Shown here piece by piece: positions 45,651 through 55,579 of a stretch of 64,000 nucleotides of DNA; the first letter of the stretch is position 1, and each line of letters opens with the position of its first letter. The DNA comes from Xanthobacter sp. YC-JY1. Its GTDB lineage: Bacteria > Pseudomonadota > Alphaproteobacteria > Rhizobiales > Xanthobacteraceae. Both the position numbers and the translations under genes were made by a program. The DNA lies in the NCBI RefSeq assembly GCF_021730305.1, contig NZ_CP032674.1, forward strand, positions 4,325,001 to 4,389,000, given 5' to 3'. Under the pieces are notes generated by a model. It saw only the letters and a list, made by a program, of their open reading frames with translations. It searched no databases and was not told the DNA's origin.

Positions 45651-47551
45651 TTGCCCGCTCCCGCGCCGGTCTTCGACGCCTTGGCCGGATCGAACCACCA
45701 GATGTCGGGGAAGGCGAAGGAATAGGTGGGCAGCTGCGCCGGATGGGCGAAGCGGTCCCACCGCGCCGTGCGGGTATAGTTCAGCCCCCAGGCGGGGATG
45801 ACGTATTCGTTCCACAGCAGCACGCGGTCGAGCGCATGGGTGGCGGCGACGAGGTCGGCGCGATCGGAGGCGTAGATCACCTTCTCGATCAGCGCGTCCA
45901 CAGCCGGGTCCTTGATGCCCGCGAGGTTGCGCGAGCCGTCCCGGTCGGCGGCCTCCGAGCCCCAGAATTCGCGCTGCTCGTTGCCCGGCGACAGCGACTG
46001 GCCCCAGCCGGAGACGATGATGTCGTAATCGCGCGAGCGCACGCGGTTGATGTATTGCGAGGTGTCCACCATGCGGATGCTCACCTCGATGCCGAGGCGT
46101 TCCAGCGCCGGGCGATAGAACACCGCCACGCGCTCCATGGCGGGGCTGGAGAGCAGGAACTCGATGGTGAAGGGCTCGCCCTTGGCGTTCACCAGCTTGC
46201 GGTTCTTCACCTCGTAGCCGGCCTCCTTGAACAGACGCGCCGCCTCGCGCAGGTTCGCCCGCCGCGCCTCTTCCGATCCGCTCTCGGGATTGGTGTAGGC
46301 GGTGGTGAACACCTGCGGCGGCACCTTGTCCTTCACGCTGTTGAGGATCTCCAGCTCGCGGCCCTGCGGCAGGCCGGAGGAGGCAAGCTCGGTGCCGGAG
46401 AAGAAGGAATTGGTGCGCTTGTACTGGCCGAAGAACAAGGTGTGGTTCATGCCCTCGAAATCGAGCGCGTAATTCAGCGCGCGGCGCACGCGCGGATCCT
46501 TGAACTTGTCGCGGCGCAGGTTGGGAATGAAGGCCTGCATCACGCCGGATGAGCGGTTCTCGAACATCTCCAGCACCACGCGGCCATCGGCGCGGGCCGG
46601 AAAGTCATAGGCTGTCGCCCAGTTCTTGGCCGAGGATTCCACGCGGAAATCATACTGGTCGGCCTTGAAGGCTTCGAGCATCACCGTATCGTCGCGGAAA
46701 TACTCGTAGCGCATCTCGTCGAAATTATCCTTTCCGACGTTCACGTTGAGGTCCTTCGCCCAATAGTCCTTCACCCGCTCATAGGTGATCGAGCGGCCGG
46801 CGATGAAGCTCTTGATGCGATAGGCGCCCGAGCCCAGCGGCACTTCCAGCGAGCCCTGCGCGATGTCGCGCGGCTTGCCGTTGGCGTCCGTGCCGGTCCA
46901 CCAGTGCTTGGGCAGGATGGTGAGCTGGCCGACGATCTGCGGCAGCTCACGGTTTCCGGCCTGGTCGAAGGTGAAGGTCACGTCCCGGTCGCCGGTCTTC
47001 TCGGCCTTGGTGACGTGGCTGTAATAGAAGCGCTGGTTGGGGTTGTTCTTGGTCAGCGCCTCGAAGGAGAACACCACGTCCTCGGGCGTGATCGGCTTGC
47101 CGTCATGCCAGCGCGCATCCGCCCGGATGCGATATGTGACGGAGGAAAAGTCCGCCGGGTAGCTCACCCCCTCGGCGATCAGCCCGTACTCGCTCGCCAC
47201 CTCGTCGGATGCGGGAACCATGAGCGTGTCGTAGATCAAATTGATGCCGGCCGCGGGCGTGCCGCGCGGCACCACGAAGTTGAAGGTGTCGAACGTGCCA
47301 TCCTCGGCGAGGCGCAGCAGCCCGCCCTTGGGGGCATTGGGATTCACATACTTGAAATGGGGAAAGCCGGCCGGATAGGCCGGCTCGCCCATGAGCGACA
47401 AGCCGTGCTTGAACACGGGCGCGGCGGGGGTGGAGGCGGGAGCGGCCGGGTCCGGCGCCGGTTTCGCCTCCTCCGCGCTGCGGCCGGGCGCCGCGAAGGC
47501 GAGGCTCAGCGCGGCGGCGAGGGCAAGGCGGCGGGCGAGGGACGCAAGCAT
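45647..47551 (-). CDS. yejA: YejA-type peptide-binding protein, first paralogue
   Basis: A 634-residue family 5 binding protein. The signal peptide (residues 1-26, LAAALSLAFAAPGRSA) is of the ordinary Sec type, unlike its paralogue. The mature part has HGLSLMGEPAYPAGFPHFKY and ADARWHDGKPITPEDVVFSF. It is the first gene of the operon, starting at 47551. The upstream region carries REP elements but no clear promoter. Confidence 0.94.
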   Translation of the reverse strand: MLASLARRLALAAALSLAFAAPGRSAEEAKPAPDPAAPASTPAAPVFKHGLSLMGEPAYPAGFPHFKYVNPNAPKGGLLRLAEDGTFDTFNFVVPRGTPAAGINLIYDTLMVPASDEVASEYGLIAEGVSYPADFSSVTYRIRADARWHDGKPITPEDVVFSFEALTKNNPNQRFYYSHVTKAEKTGDRDVTFTFDQAGNRELPQIVGQLTILPKHWWTGTDANGKPRDIAQGSLEVPLGSGAYRIKSFIAGRSITYERVKDYWAKDLNVNVGKDNFDEMRYEYFRDDTVMLEAFKADQYDFRVESSAKNWATAYDFPARADGRVVLEMFENRSSGVMQAFIPNLRRDKFKDPRVRRALNYALDFEGMNHTLFFGQYKRTNSFFSGTELASSGLPQGRELEILNSVKDKVPPQVFTTAYTNPESGSEEARRANLREAARLFKEAGYEVKNRKLVNAKGEPFTIEFLLSSPAMERVAVFYRPALERLGIEVSIRMVDTSQYINRVRSRDYDIIVSGWGQSLSPGNEQREFWGSEAADRDGSRNLAGIKDPAVDALIEKVIYASDRADLVAATHALDRVLLWNEYVIPAWGLNYTRTARWDRFAHPAQLPTYSFAFPDIWWFDPAKASKTGAGAGK

Positions 47552-47818
47552 CGGCAACTCCGGTTGGATCGCGCTTCGATCCGGGAATAGCCGATTATGG
47601 CACCCGCCGCGACGGCAGAAACATGGCAGCGACGGGCGGGAGAGGCAGGCGCGGGGGCGGCGTGGCGCGGGCCGCGACGCAACGGAAGCCTTGATGCGAC
47701 AGGATCGGCGGGCCGGGTGAGAGCCGCGGCGCGGAAGGCTGCCGGCGCGAGCGGGATGACAATGGCGTGAAACGGCACTGGGGGGCGGCGTGGGCTGGTG
47801 GCTTCCCCATTCACCGCC

Positions 47819-47921
47819 GTCATCGCCCGGCTCGTCCGGGCGATCCACGGCAGGGCCGGGTCGCGCCCTCGATCATCGCACAAATGGCACGGTAAATCGC
47901 CCGGACGAGCCGGGCGATGAC
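47819..47921. repeat. REP/BIME-like palindromic repeat pair
   Basis: The second copy of the element seen at 38208-38310: units at 47819-47847 and about 47893-47921, inverted to each other, each with GTCATCGCCCGG / CCGGGCGAT arms. The spacing between units differs little from the first copy. Confidence 0.85.
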
Positions 47922-48090
47922 AGATGGATAATCTGGAGCGGACAACCTGCGGCGAGGCGCGCGCATCGCCTTCTCTTGACCGTCCGGACGCCCTCTTCCG
48001 CAAGGGGAGAGGGGAGGTCGGACGATGACGACAGGAGGCAACAGCGCCGAGCCGCCGAACGCGGCGCGTCTTTCGGCGGCTTGCCGCCCC

Positions 48091-48130
48091 AAAAGAAAAA
48101 GCCCTCCCCCGCCCAGCGGGAGAGGGCTTT
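48091..48130 (-). terminator. terminator of the cytochrome c gene
   Basis: Minus strand: GCCCTCTCCCGC pairs with GCGGGGGAGGGC around a four-base loop (48127-48101), followed by TTTTTCTTTT (48100-48091). It lies 60 bases after the stop codon and is a strong intrinsic terminator. Confidence 0.9.
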
Positions 48131-48190
48131 CAATCGTCCAGAGCGGTTCAGGCCAGAGGCTATCCCCGGCGCGGAGCCCTCGCGATCAGA

Positions 48191-48778
48191 TCACTTGTGC
48201 CCGGCGGGGGCGGCGGCCGGCGCAGCAGCCGGAGCGGCGGCGGCGGTCGGCAGGGGCTTGGGATCGTGCGAGAGCGAGTTGAGATAGGCGATCAGGTCCG
48301 CGCGCTCGGCTTCCTTGCCGATGCCAGCGAAGGCCATGGCGGTGCCGGGCACGGCGGCCTTGGGATTGGTGAGGAAGGTGTTGAGCGCCAGCGCGGTCCA
48401 GTCGCCGCCCTTGGCCTTCATGGCCGCGGAATAGGCGAAGCCGGCGGCGGAAGCCACCGGACGGCCCACGATGCCGTAGAGGTCGGGGCCGACCTTGGCG
48501 CCGGCGCCTTCCTGGAAGTTGTGGCAGGCGGCGCACTTCTTGGCAGCGGCCTGGCCCTTCTCGATGGAGGCGGTGGCGAACAGCTGCTCGATCGGCACCT
48601 CGGCCGCCGCCTTGGGCGCGCCGGCAGCGGCTGCGCCTTCCTGCACGGCAATCTCGAAGCCGGGCTTGGCCGGCGCCTCGGGGGTGAACAGGATTTCGGA
48701 CACGATCCCGAGGCCGAGGGTCAGCGTGAGCGTGCCCAGAACAGCACCCGCGATCTTGTTCAATTCAAAACTGTCCAT
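48191..48778 (-). CDS. cycM: membrane-anchored class I cytochrome c (CycM type)
   Basis: A 195-residue protein. The N-terminal helix (residues 7-30) is an uncleaved anchor, followed by an Ala-rich linker. The heme site is KCAACH (Cys 82, Cys 85, His 86), with the Met 148 ligand in PGTAMAF. It ends in an Ala/Pro-rich tail. CycM-type cytochromes deliver electrons to the aa3 oxidase. It is a single gene, divergent from kdsB. Confidence 0.93.
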   Translation of the reverse strand: MDSFELNKIAGAVLGTLTLTLGLGIVSEILFTPEAPAKPGFEIAVQEGAAAAGAPKAAAEVPIEQLFATASIEKGQAAAKKCAACHNFQEGAGAKVGPDLYGIVGRPVASAAGFAYSAAMKAKGGDWTALALNTFLTNPKAAVPGTAMAFAGIGKEAERADLIAYLNSLSHDPKPLPTAAAAPAAAPAAAPAGHK

Positions 48779-48908
48779 CGGCGCTACGCCCCTCGGAGGT
48801 CCTGTGTCCCACCGGGCGCTGCACCGAAACGGCGCGCTGCCCGGCCCCAAGCATGTCGATGAATGGCGCGCGGGGGAGCCCCACGAACCGTCGGCGACAC
48901 TAAGCACT

Positions 48909-48936
48909 TTGAACCGGTCGAAGCAACCCGTATAAG
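48909..48936 (+). promoter_or_regulatory. likely promoter of the kdsB-pheA operon
   Basis: TTGAAC (48909-48914), a 16-base spacer and TATAAG (48931-48936), close to consensus. Transcription near 48943 would leave almost no leader for the ATG at 48947, which supports the later start at 48995. Confidence 0.65.
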
Positions 48937-48994
48937 GCGCGCCCCAATGCCACTCCCCGCGTCTGTCCCGGCGCGGCCTTCCGGACCCCGCCCC

Positions 48995-49780
48995 ATGCCG
49001 GCCGACACCCCTTCCCCCGCCCCAGCCCCCGCAGGGCATCAGGCCGGGCGCGTGCTCGTGCTCATCCCCGCCCGCATGGCGGCGACGCGCCTGCCGGGCA
49101 AGCCGCTTGCCGACGTGGGCGGCCGCCCCATGATCGTCGAGGTGGCGCGGCGCGCGGTCGCAGCCGGCATCGGCCGGGTCGCGGTCGCCACCGACGCCCC
49201 CGAGATCGCCGCCGCGGTCACCGCCGCCGGCCTCGAGGCGGTGATGACGCGGGCCGACCACCCGTCCGGCTCGGATCGCATTTTCGAGGCGCTCACCGCC
49301 CTCGACCCGGCGGGCGAGGTGGAGATCGTGGTCAATGTGCAGGGTGATCTGCCGACGATTCTACCGAACACCATCCGAACGGCACTGATTCCCCTACTGG
49401 AAACCTCGGCTGACATCGCAACATTGGCCGCCGAAATCACCCTGGCCGAGGAGCGCACCGACCCCAACGTGGTCAAGGTGGTGGGCTCGCCGCTGGCGCC
49501 GGGGCTGCTGCGCGCGCTCTATTTCACCCGCGCCACCGCCCCCTTCGGCGAGGGGCCATTATACCACCACATCGGCCTCTACGCCTATCGCCGGGCGGCT
49601 CTGGAACGCTTCGTCTCCCTGCCTCCGTCGCCCCTGGAGAAGCGGGAGAAACTTGAGCAGCTGCGGGCACTTGAGGCCGGCATGCGGATCGACGTGGCGG
49701 TGGTTGACGCGGTGCCGCTGGGGGTCGATACCCCGTCCCATCTGGAAAGGGCACGGGCCCTTCTCGCGCAGGAAAAATGA
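48995..49780 (+). CDS. kdsB: 3-deoxy-manno-octulosonate cytidylyltransferase
   Basis: A 261-residue enzyme activating Kdo with CTP for lipid A inner-core synthesis. It has the nucleotide motif [20 protein letters not shown], then VATDAPEI and the VNVQGDLPT metal region. The start is uncertain: ATG 48995 fits the promoter position, and ATG 48947 adds 16 residues. The stop overlaps pheA by ATGA. Confidence 0.94.
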   Translation: MPADTPSPAPAPAGHQAGRVLVLIPARMAATRLPGKPLADVGGRPMIVEVARRAVAAGIGRVAVATDAPEIAAAVTAAGLEAVMTRADHPSGSDRIFEALTALDPAGEVEIVVNVQGDLPTILPNTIRTALIPLLETSADIATLAAEITLAEERTDPNVVKVVGSPLAPGLLRALYFTRATAPFGEGPLYHHIGLYAYRRAALERFVSLPPSPLEKREKLEQLRALEAGMRIDVAVVDAVPLGVDTPSHLERARALLAQEK

Positions 49781-50649
49781 GCATGCCGATGACTCGACGC
49801 ATCACCTTCCAGGGCGAGCCCGGCGCCAATTCCCACATCGCCTGCCGCGAGGTCTTCCCTGACTTCGAAGCCGTCCCCTGCCCCACATTCGAGGACGCGT
49901 TCGCCGCCGTGGAGAACGGGGCAGCGGCTTACGCCATGATTCCCATAGAGAATTCGGTGGCGGGACGGGTCGCGGACATCCATCATCTGATGCCGCAGTC
50001 GAGCCTTTCCATCGTCGGCGAGTACTTCCTGCCGCTCTCCCACCAGCTCATGGCGGTGAAGGGCGCGAGCCTCTCCACCCTCAAGACCGTGCAGAGCCAC
50101 GTGATGGCGCTGGGCCAGTGCCGCAAGGCCATCCGCACTTTGTCGCTGACGCCGATTATCGGTGCAGATACAGCAGGTTCCGCCCGCGAGATCGCCGAGG
50201 CGAACGACGTGACCCGCGCCGCCATCGCCTCCCGTCTGGCGGCGGACATCTACGGCCTCGAGATCCTCGCCGAGAACATCGAGGACGAAGCCCACAACAC
50301 CACCCGCTTCATCATCCTCACCCGCGGCGCCGACTGGGCTCCGGCAGGACGCGGGCCGGTCATCACCACCTTCGTCTTCCGCGTCCGCAACGTTCCGGCG
50401 GCGCTCTACAAGGCCATGGGGGGCTTCGCCACCAATGGCGTGAACATGACCAAGCTGGAGTCCTACCAGCTCGACGGCCAGTTCACCGCCACCCAGTTCT
50501 ATGCCGACGTGGAAGGCCATCCGGACGACCGCTCCGTGAAGCTGGCGCTGGAGGAATTGGCCTTCTTCTCCAGGGAGATGCGCATCCTCGGCGTCTATCC
50601 CGCGCATCCCTACCGGGCGCGGTTCGGGGACTCAGATCCGTCGATCTGA
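49777..50649 (+). CDS. pheA: prephenate dehydratase
   Basis: A 290-residue monofunctional enzyme (prephenate to phenylpyruvate). It starts close to [12 protein letters not shown]; catalytic-domain markers are [19 protein letters not shown] and NTTRF. A C-terminal ACT domain (from about residue 195, [19 protein letters not shown]) gives phenylalanine feedback. It has no chorismate mutase part. It is translationally coupled to kdsB. Confidence 0.95.
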   Translation: MSMPMTRRITFQGEPGANSHIACREVFPDFEAVPCPTFEDAFAAVENGAAAYAMIPIENSVAGRVADIHHLMPQSSLSIVGEYFLPLSHQLMAVKGASLSTLKTVQSHVMALGQCRKAIRTLSLTPIIGADTAGSAREIAEANDVTRAAIASRLAADIYGLEILAENIEDEAHNTTRFIILTRGADWAPAGRGPVITTFVFRVRNVPAALYKAMGGFATNGVNMTKLESYQLDGQFTATQFYADVEGHPDDRSVKLALEELAFFSREMRILGVYPAHPYRARFGDSDPSI

Positions 50650-50664
50650 GCAGTCCGCTGGCGT

Positions 50665-52470
50665 TCAGTGATCGAACCGCACCATGATGCGGGCGCGGCC
50701 GCCCGTGCGGCCGAAGCTCACGTGGTCGGACAGATGGGTGAGCATATAGGCGGCGAAGGAGGCCTGCTCCTGGGCGTCGCCCAAAAGCGCCTCCGGTGAG
50801 GGCCGCTCCTTCGGCGCCTCCATGACGATGCCGTCATAGACGACCGAGACATCGAGGTGGCTCTCGTCGAACCGCGCACGCAGCTCGATGGGGCCTTCTG
50901 CGATGCCGCTGTCAGCCACCAGCTCCAGCGCCTGGGCGACCGTTGGGATGGCCGCGGCGATCACGTCGCGCCGGGCGCCCCAGTTATCGCCCTGATTTTC
51001 AAGGAAATCCCGCACGAAGGGGAAAGCGTGCGCCCCCTCCGGCACCTCCTCCACGGCCTCCTGCGCGATGCCGATGCGGAACAGGAGGTTGAGCATGATC
51101 GCGCTCAGCGCCCCCACCGTCAGCGGCGTCGAAAACAAGGGCTGCAGCATCAGCGGCAATTGGCGGGTGATGGGCAGAAGCGCCACGGAGAGGCCCGCCA
51201 GCACCGAGAGCCCGACCACGAACACCCGCCGCTCGCTGAGGCGTCGGGAGGTCACGAGGTCCATGCCCGCCACCACCAGATAGGCGGAGGTGTAGAGCAG
51301 AATTCCGCCGATCACCGGCGAGGGGATGAGGGTAAGCGCCACGATCGCCTTGGGCACGAAGGCGATGGCGAAGATCATGATGCCGGCGGTGAAGCCGATG
51401 ACGCGCGCCGTGGATTGGGTGGCGAAGGCGAGGCCCACGGAGGAGGACGAGAGCCCCGACTGGAAGCCGGAGGTGAGCCCGTTCAAGATGTTGCCGATGC
51501 CGCAGGCCGTCACCGCCCGTTGCGCCGCCGGCATGTGGGCGCGGCGCCAGTCGGCATCGTTCATCTTTTCCAGCGACACGGTGACGGAGAGCACGTCCAC
51601 GAGGTTCATCACCACCAGCAGCGCCATCAGCGGGAACAGCGCTGGGGCGAACTGGAAGGACGGCAGGGTCAGGGTCGGCAAGGCGAGGAGCGGCGCCGCG
51701 GCGATGGCGTCCGGCGCTTCGGGACGTCCGGCCCCAAGCGAGAGCGCCACGATCCAGCCGATGCTCGCCCCCGCGAACACCGCAAACAGCTTCAGTCGCC
51801 GCGGCGCGAATACGGTGATGGCGACGATGATGCCTACGGTCGCCAGACTGGAGAGAACGGCATTCTCCTCAACCATGGGGCCATGGTCGAGCCCGAGCGC
51901 CCGCCTGAGCGCCGGGCTCGCGAGCGAGACGCCGAGCATGCTCACCGCGACGCCGCACACTTCCGGCGGCAGCAGCACGCGGAGGGGCCGCACCAGTCGG
52001 GCGATGAACAGTTGCGCGATGCCGACGAGGAGCGTCGTCGTCGCCATCAGCCCCAGCCCGCCCAGCGCCAGCGCCTGCACCGCCAGCGGGATCGCTCCGG
52101 GCGCGGGGATGTGCACGGCGAGATAGCCGGAGCCGAAGCGGGTGCGCATGCACTGGATGATGGTCGCGACCCCGATGCTCATGGCGCAGGCCGAAACCAT
52201 CGCGGAGATCTGGTCCGCGGGCAGCTTCGCCTCGGTGGCGGCGAGCACCGGGTAGATCAGGAAGGTCACGGCCAGCATGGCGTGCTGGGCGGCGAGCGGG
52301 ATCAGCGCCGCGGGCGGCACCTTATCGTCGAGGCCGTAGACGAGGGAGGGCGGTCGGCGACCGGTCCGCGTGCCACGGCGGGAATCAGGGAAAAAGCGGT
52401 CGAGCAGATGCGTCAGACGGGCAAGGCGCGCCGGGCGTGGAGCACCTTCGGGCGCCGCCGGTTCAAGCAT
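50665..52470 (-). CDS. NCS2 (xanthine/uracil) permease with a C-terminal ATPase-like domain
   Basis: A 601-residue protein. The N-terminus has SLVYGLDDKVPPAALIPLA and about 14 helices of the NCS2 family up to residue 465. The last 110 residues are soluble. The pattern around ELRARFDESHLDVSVVYDG and then HLSDHVSFGRTGGRARIMV resembles a degenerate GHKL (RsbW-like) ATPase fold rather than a STAS domain. Solute and tail function are unknown. It overlaps nudC by 8 bases and is convergent with pheA. Confidence 0.85.
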   Translation of the reverse strand: MLEPAAPEGAPRPARLARLTHLLDRFFPDSRRGTRTGRRPPSLVYGLDDKVPPAALIPLAAQHAMLAVTFLIYPVLAATEAKLPADQISAMVSACAMSIGVATIIQCMRTRFGSGYLAVHIPAPGAIPLAVQALALGGLGLMATTTLLVGIAQLFIARLVRPLRVLLPPEVCGVAVSMLGVSLASPALRRALGLDHGPMVEENAVLSSLATVGIIVAITVFAPRRLKLFAVFAGASIGWIVALSLGAGRPEAPDAIAAAPLLALPTLTLPSFQFAPALFPLMALLVVMNLVDVLSVTVSLEKMNDADWRRAHMPAAQRAVTACGIGNILNGLTSGFQSGLSSSSVGLAFATQSTARVIGFTAGIMIFAIAFVPKAIVALTLIPSPVIGGILLYTSAYLVVAGMDLVTSRRLSERRVFVVGLSVLAGLSVALLPITRQLPLMLQPLFSTPLTVGALSAIMLNLLFRIGIAQEAVEEVPEGAHAFPFVRDFLENQGDNWGARRDVIAAAIPTVAQALELVADSGIAEGPIELRARFDESHLDVSVVYDGIVMEAPKERPSPEALLGDAQEQASFAAYMLTHLSDHVSFGRTGGRARIMVRFDH

Positions 52471-53401
52471 GCCCGCCCTCGATGAAATTGCGGATCAGGT
52501 GGTGCGCGACGGCGATGGGCGGCGGCACGAACAGCCCGTCGGGATGGGTGCGGGTGAGCATCAGCGTCACCTCGTCCCGGCCGAACCAGCGGGCATCCTC
52601 CAGTTCATTGCGATCGATGACCAGTTCCTCGCTCGTCGCCTCAGCGATGCAGCCGATCATCAGCGACATGGGGAAGGGCCACGGCTGGCTCGCCAGATAG
52701 CGCACCTTGCCGGTCCGGACCCCGGCTTCTTCCAGCGTTTCGCGGCGCACCGCGTCCTCGATGGTCTCGCCCGGCTCCACGAAGCCGGCGAGCGTCGACC
52801 ACATGCCCGGCGCGAAATGCGGCTGGCGGCCGAGCAGGCAGCGGTCGCCGCGGGCGGTGAGCATGATGACGACAGGATCGGTGCGCGGAAAGTGCTGGGC
52901 CCCGCAGGAGGGGCAATCCCGCCGCCAGCCGGCGTCCACGATGCGAGAGGCAGCACCGCAATTGGCGCAGAAGCCGTGCCGCGTATGCCAGGCGCACAGT
53001 GCCTTGCCGCAGGCCACAGGCCCGAGGTGTTGCGGCGCGATCAGGCCGCTGACGGCAATGGTGCGCAGGTCCGTGACCGTGAGCCCCTCGCCCTCCAGCG
53101 TCTCCCGCAGGCCGGGATCGAACCCCATGGCGAAGCGCGGCGCGCCGTCACCCTCGATGCCGAGGAACAGCGCCTCTCCGCGCCCGCGAGCCTCAGCTTC
53201 CGCCCGGTCGAAGAGGGGATCGAACACCGGGCCGGCGCCCTTCAGCGCGACCAGTTCTCCCCCGAGCAGGTAGAAGCGGGCTGAAGGATGATCGAGCAGA
53301 TCGGCGGCGCCGGCACGCAGGTGGCAGGCGCGGTCAAGCGGGCTGTCCACATAACCGAGGGTCGGCCAGGCGCCGAGATCGGGACGGGAAATGAAGGACA
53401 T
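52463..53401 (-). CDS. nudC: NAD+ diphosphatase
   Basis: A 312-residue NUDIX enzyme (NAD(H) to NMN(H) + AMP; also decaps NAD-RNA). A zinc ribbon (CANCG and CPSCG) precedes the Nudix box GFVEPGETIEDAV, and the NudC-specific SQPWPFPMSLM motif follows. Length is normal. The start at 53401 is the conserved MSFISRPDLG. It is co-transcribed with the NCS2 permease. Confidence 0.95.
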   Translation of the reverse strand: MSFISRPDLGAWPTLGYVDSPLDRACHLRAGAADLLDHPSARFYLLGGELVALKGAGPVFDPLFDRAEAEARGRGEALFLGIEGDGAPRFAMGFDPGLRETLEGEGLTVTDLRTIAVSGLIAPQHLGPVACGKALCAWHTRHGFCANCGAASRIVDAGWRRDCPSCGAQHFPRTDPVVIMLTARGDRCLLGRQPHFAPGMWSTLAGFVEPGETIEDAVRRETLEEAGVRTGKVRYLASQPWPFPMSLMIGCIAEATSEELVIDRNELEDARWFGRDEVTLMLTRTHPDGLFVPPPIAVAHHLIRNFIEGGHA

Positions 53402-53492
53402 GGGGAGACAGCGATTCCGGCGCGAGCGCCGCGTCGGCGGCGCGGACAGACGGTGGCACGCAGGCGCCCCGGAAGCAAGGTCGCCAGACCTG

Positions 53493-53918
53493 TTAGGTGA
53501 TGGCGAGGGCGGTGGCGAGGGCCGCGATGCGGCGGTCGCGTTCTGTTTCGGCAAGCGGTACCCGTTCTCCCGCGCCGAACACCGGCCCAGGCCAAGCCGC
53601 ATCGCCGGGGTCGCGTCCGACCACATGCACGTGGAGCTGGGGCACCACGTTTCCAAGCAGCGCCACGTTGAGCTTGGCACAGTCGGAGACGGTGCGCACC
53701 ACAGACGAGACCACCGCGATCTCTTCCATCAGCAGGTGACGGTCAGTGAAGGCGAGGTCGATGAGCTCCACCATGCGAGTGCGCCGGGGCACGAGAACCA
53801 CCCAGAAGAAGCGTGCATCGTCCACTAGGCGCAGATGACACAGAGGGAGTTCGCCGATCGCGGGACCGTCCGCCTCCAAGCGTGGGTCGAGGTGGAAGGC
53901 GGCGTGGCTCGTGGTCAT
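53493..53918 (-). CDS. HIT-family nucleotide hydrolase
   Basis: A 141-residue protein with the HIT motif PQLHVHVVGRDPGD. Two His are present, and the third position of the triad is Val as in several bacterial HIT relatives. It probably acts on dinucleoside polyphosphates or AMP derivatives. Stand-alone gene 91 bases upstream of nudC on the same strand. Confidence 0.88.
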   Translation of the reverse strand: MTTSHAAFHLDPRLEADGPAIGELPLCHLRLVDDARFFWVVLVPRRTRMVELIDLAFTDRHLLMEEIAVVSSVVRTVSDCAKLNVALLGNVVPQLHVHVVGRDPGDAAWPGPVFGAGERVPLAETERDRRIAALATALAIT

Positions 53919-54224
53919 GAACAGCTCCCCAAAGGGTAATTAAGTGCCGCACTATGAACCATCGGACAAGCCGAGGCAGTTGCCCCGGCTCCGTCTTGCG
54001 GTTATGGAGGCGCCACATGCACCGCACGGCCAAAATATGACGTGTGCGGCAAGGACGTTCAGGAATGTTCGGCTCGGCCACTTCCATTTGCCTAATCATG
54101 ACCGCCGGCACTCGCTTCGCCGAGGCGCGCGGGCGAAAATGATGCCGGCTGACCCGGTCCGCCGCGGGCGGTGCCGGATTGTGCATGTCCCCCAAGCTTC
54201 AAAAGCTCAGGAAAGGCACGAGCG
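53919..54224. other. intergenic region between the HIT gene and lysC
   Basis: A 306-base divergent region that must hold promoters for the HIT gene and lysC. No clear -35/-10 pair, palindrome, riboswitch or small ORF could be supported. The base composition is slightly less GC-rich than the flanking genes. Confidence 0.5.
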
Positions 54225-55484
54225 ATGGCTCGGCTTGTCATGAAGTTCGGCGGCACATCGGTCGCCAATATCGAGCGCATCCGCAACGTGGCGCGCCACG
54301 TCAAGCGCGAGGTGGAGGCCGGCTACAAGGTGGCCGTCGTGGTCTCCGCCATGTCCGGCAAGACCAACGAACTGGTCGCCTGGTGCAAGGATGCCTCCTC
54401 GCTCTACGACGCGCGTGAATATGACGCGGTGGTCGCCTCCGGCGAGCAGGTGACCAGCGGCCTGCTGGCCATCACCCTGCAGGAAATGGGCATTTCCGCC
54501 CGGTCCTGGCAGGGGTGGCAGATCCCCATCTCCACCGACGATGCCCACGGCTCCGCCCGCATCATGGACATCGACGCCGACCGTCTGGCCACCTCCATCG
54601 AGGGCGGCGAGGTGGCGGTGATCGCCGGCTTCCAGGGCATGCACCTGCCCACGGGGCGGATCACGACGCTCGGCCGTGGCGGCTCGGACACCTCGGCGGT
54701 GGCGGTGGCCGCGGCGCTGAAGGCCGAGCGGTGCGACATCTATACCGACGTGGACGGCGTCTACACGACCGACCCGCGCGTGGTGCCCAAGGCCCGCCGC
54801 CTCGACCGCATCGCCTTCGAGGAGATGCTGGAAATGGCCTCGCTCGGCGCCAAGGTGCTGCAGGTGCGCTCGGTGGAGCTCGCCATGGTGCATAATGTGC
54901 GCACCTTCGTGCGCTCGAGCCTTGTGGACCCCGACGCGCCGGAGATGCGCGAGGTCGAGAAGGCGGGAACGCTCATCTGCGACGAGGAGGAAATCGTGGC
55001 AAGCCAGATGGAATCGCAGGTGGTCACGGGCATCGCCTTCTCCAAGGACGAAGCCCAGGTCTCCATTCGCCGCGTCGCCGACAAGCCCGGCATCGCCGCC
55101 GCCGTGTTCGGCCCGCTGGCGGACGCGCACATCAATGTGGACATGATCGTCCAGAACGTGTCGGCGGATGGCTATACCGACATCACCTTCACCGTCCCCA
55201 CGGCCGATTTCGAGCGCGCCAAGGCGGTGATCGAGCGGGCCCGCGACTCCATCGCCTTCCAGGCGATCGAAGGCGCCGGGGACGTCACCAAGGTGTCGGT
55301 CATCGGCATCGGCATGCGCTCCCACGCCGGCGTCGCCGCCAAGGCGTTCGAGGCGCTCGCGGGCCGTGGTATCAACATCCGCGCCATCACCACGTCGGAG
55401 ATCAAGATCTCCTTCCTGATAGATGCGGCCTATACCGAACTTGCGGTCCGGACTCTCCATTCGCTATACGGGCTGGACAGCTGA
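54225..55484 (+). CDS. lysC: aspartate kinase
   Basis: A 419-residue monofunctional aspartokinase, the first step to lysine, threonine and methionine. Catalytic domain: VMKFGGTSVANIERI, then LGRGGSDTSAVAVA and the IYTDVDGVYTTDPR site. Two C-terminal ACT domains (about residues 265-419) mediate feedback by lysine and/or threonine. The start at 54225 follows AGGAAAGG. The order lysC-ptsP-prfA-prmC is typical of Hyphomicrobiales. Confidence 0.97.
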   Translation: MARLVMKFGGTSVANIERIRNVARHVKREVEAGYKVAVVVSAMSGKTNELVAWCKDASSLYDAREYDAVVASGEQVTSGLLAITLQEMGISARSWQGWQIPISTDDAHGSARIMDIDADRLATSIEGGEVAVIAGFQGMHLPTGRITTLGRGGSDTSAVAVAAALKAERCDIYTDVDGVYTTDPRVVPKARRLDRIAFEEMLEMASLGAKVLQVRSVELAMVHNVRTFVRSSLVDPDAPEMREVEKAGTLICDEEEIVASQMESQVVTGIAFSKDEAQVSIRRVADKPGIAAAVFGPLADAHINVDMIVQNVSADGYTDITFTVPTADFERAKAVIERARDSIAFQAIEGAGDVTKVSVIGIGMRSHAGVAAKAFEALAGRGINIRAITTSEIKISFLIDAAYTELAVRTLHSLYGLDS

Positions 55485-55579
55485 GGGCGGAACCGTTGAC
55501 GGTAGCCCTGCGGGGGCGCGCCATCCGTTGGATAGCCTCGCGGGGATACTGAACCCGCTCATTTTTAAGGATGCGGCCG

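Larger units (their letters stand above)
47552..48190. other. gene-free region between yejA and cytochrome c
   Basis: A 640-base gap. It holds a REP/BIME pair at 47819-47921 and the cytochrome c terminator at 48091-48130. The rest shows no coding bias and no clear promoter, although the yejA promoter must lie here. Confidence 0.6.
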
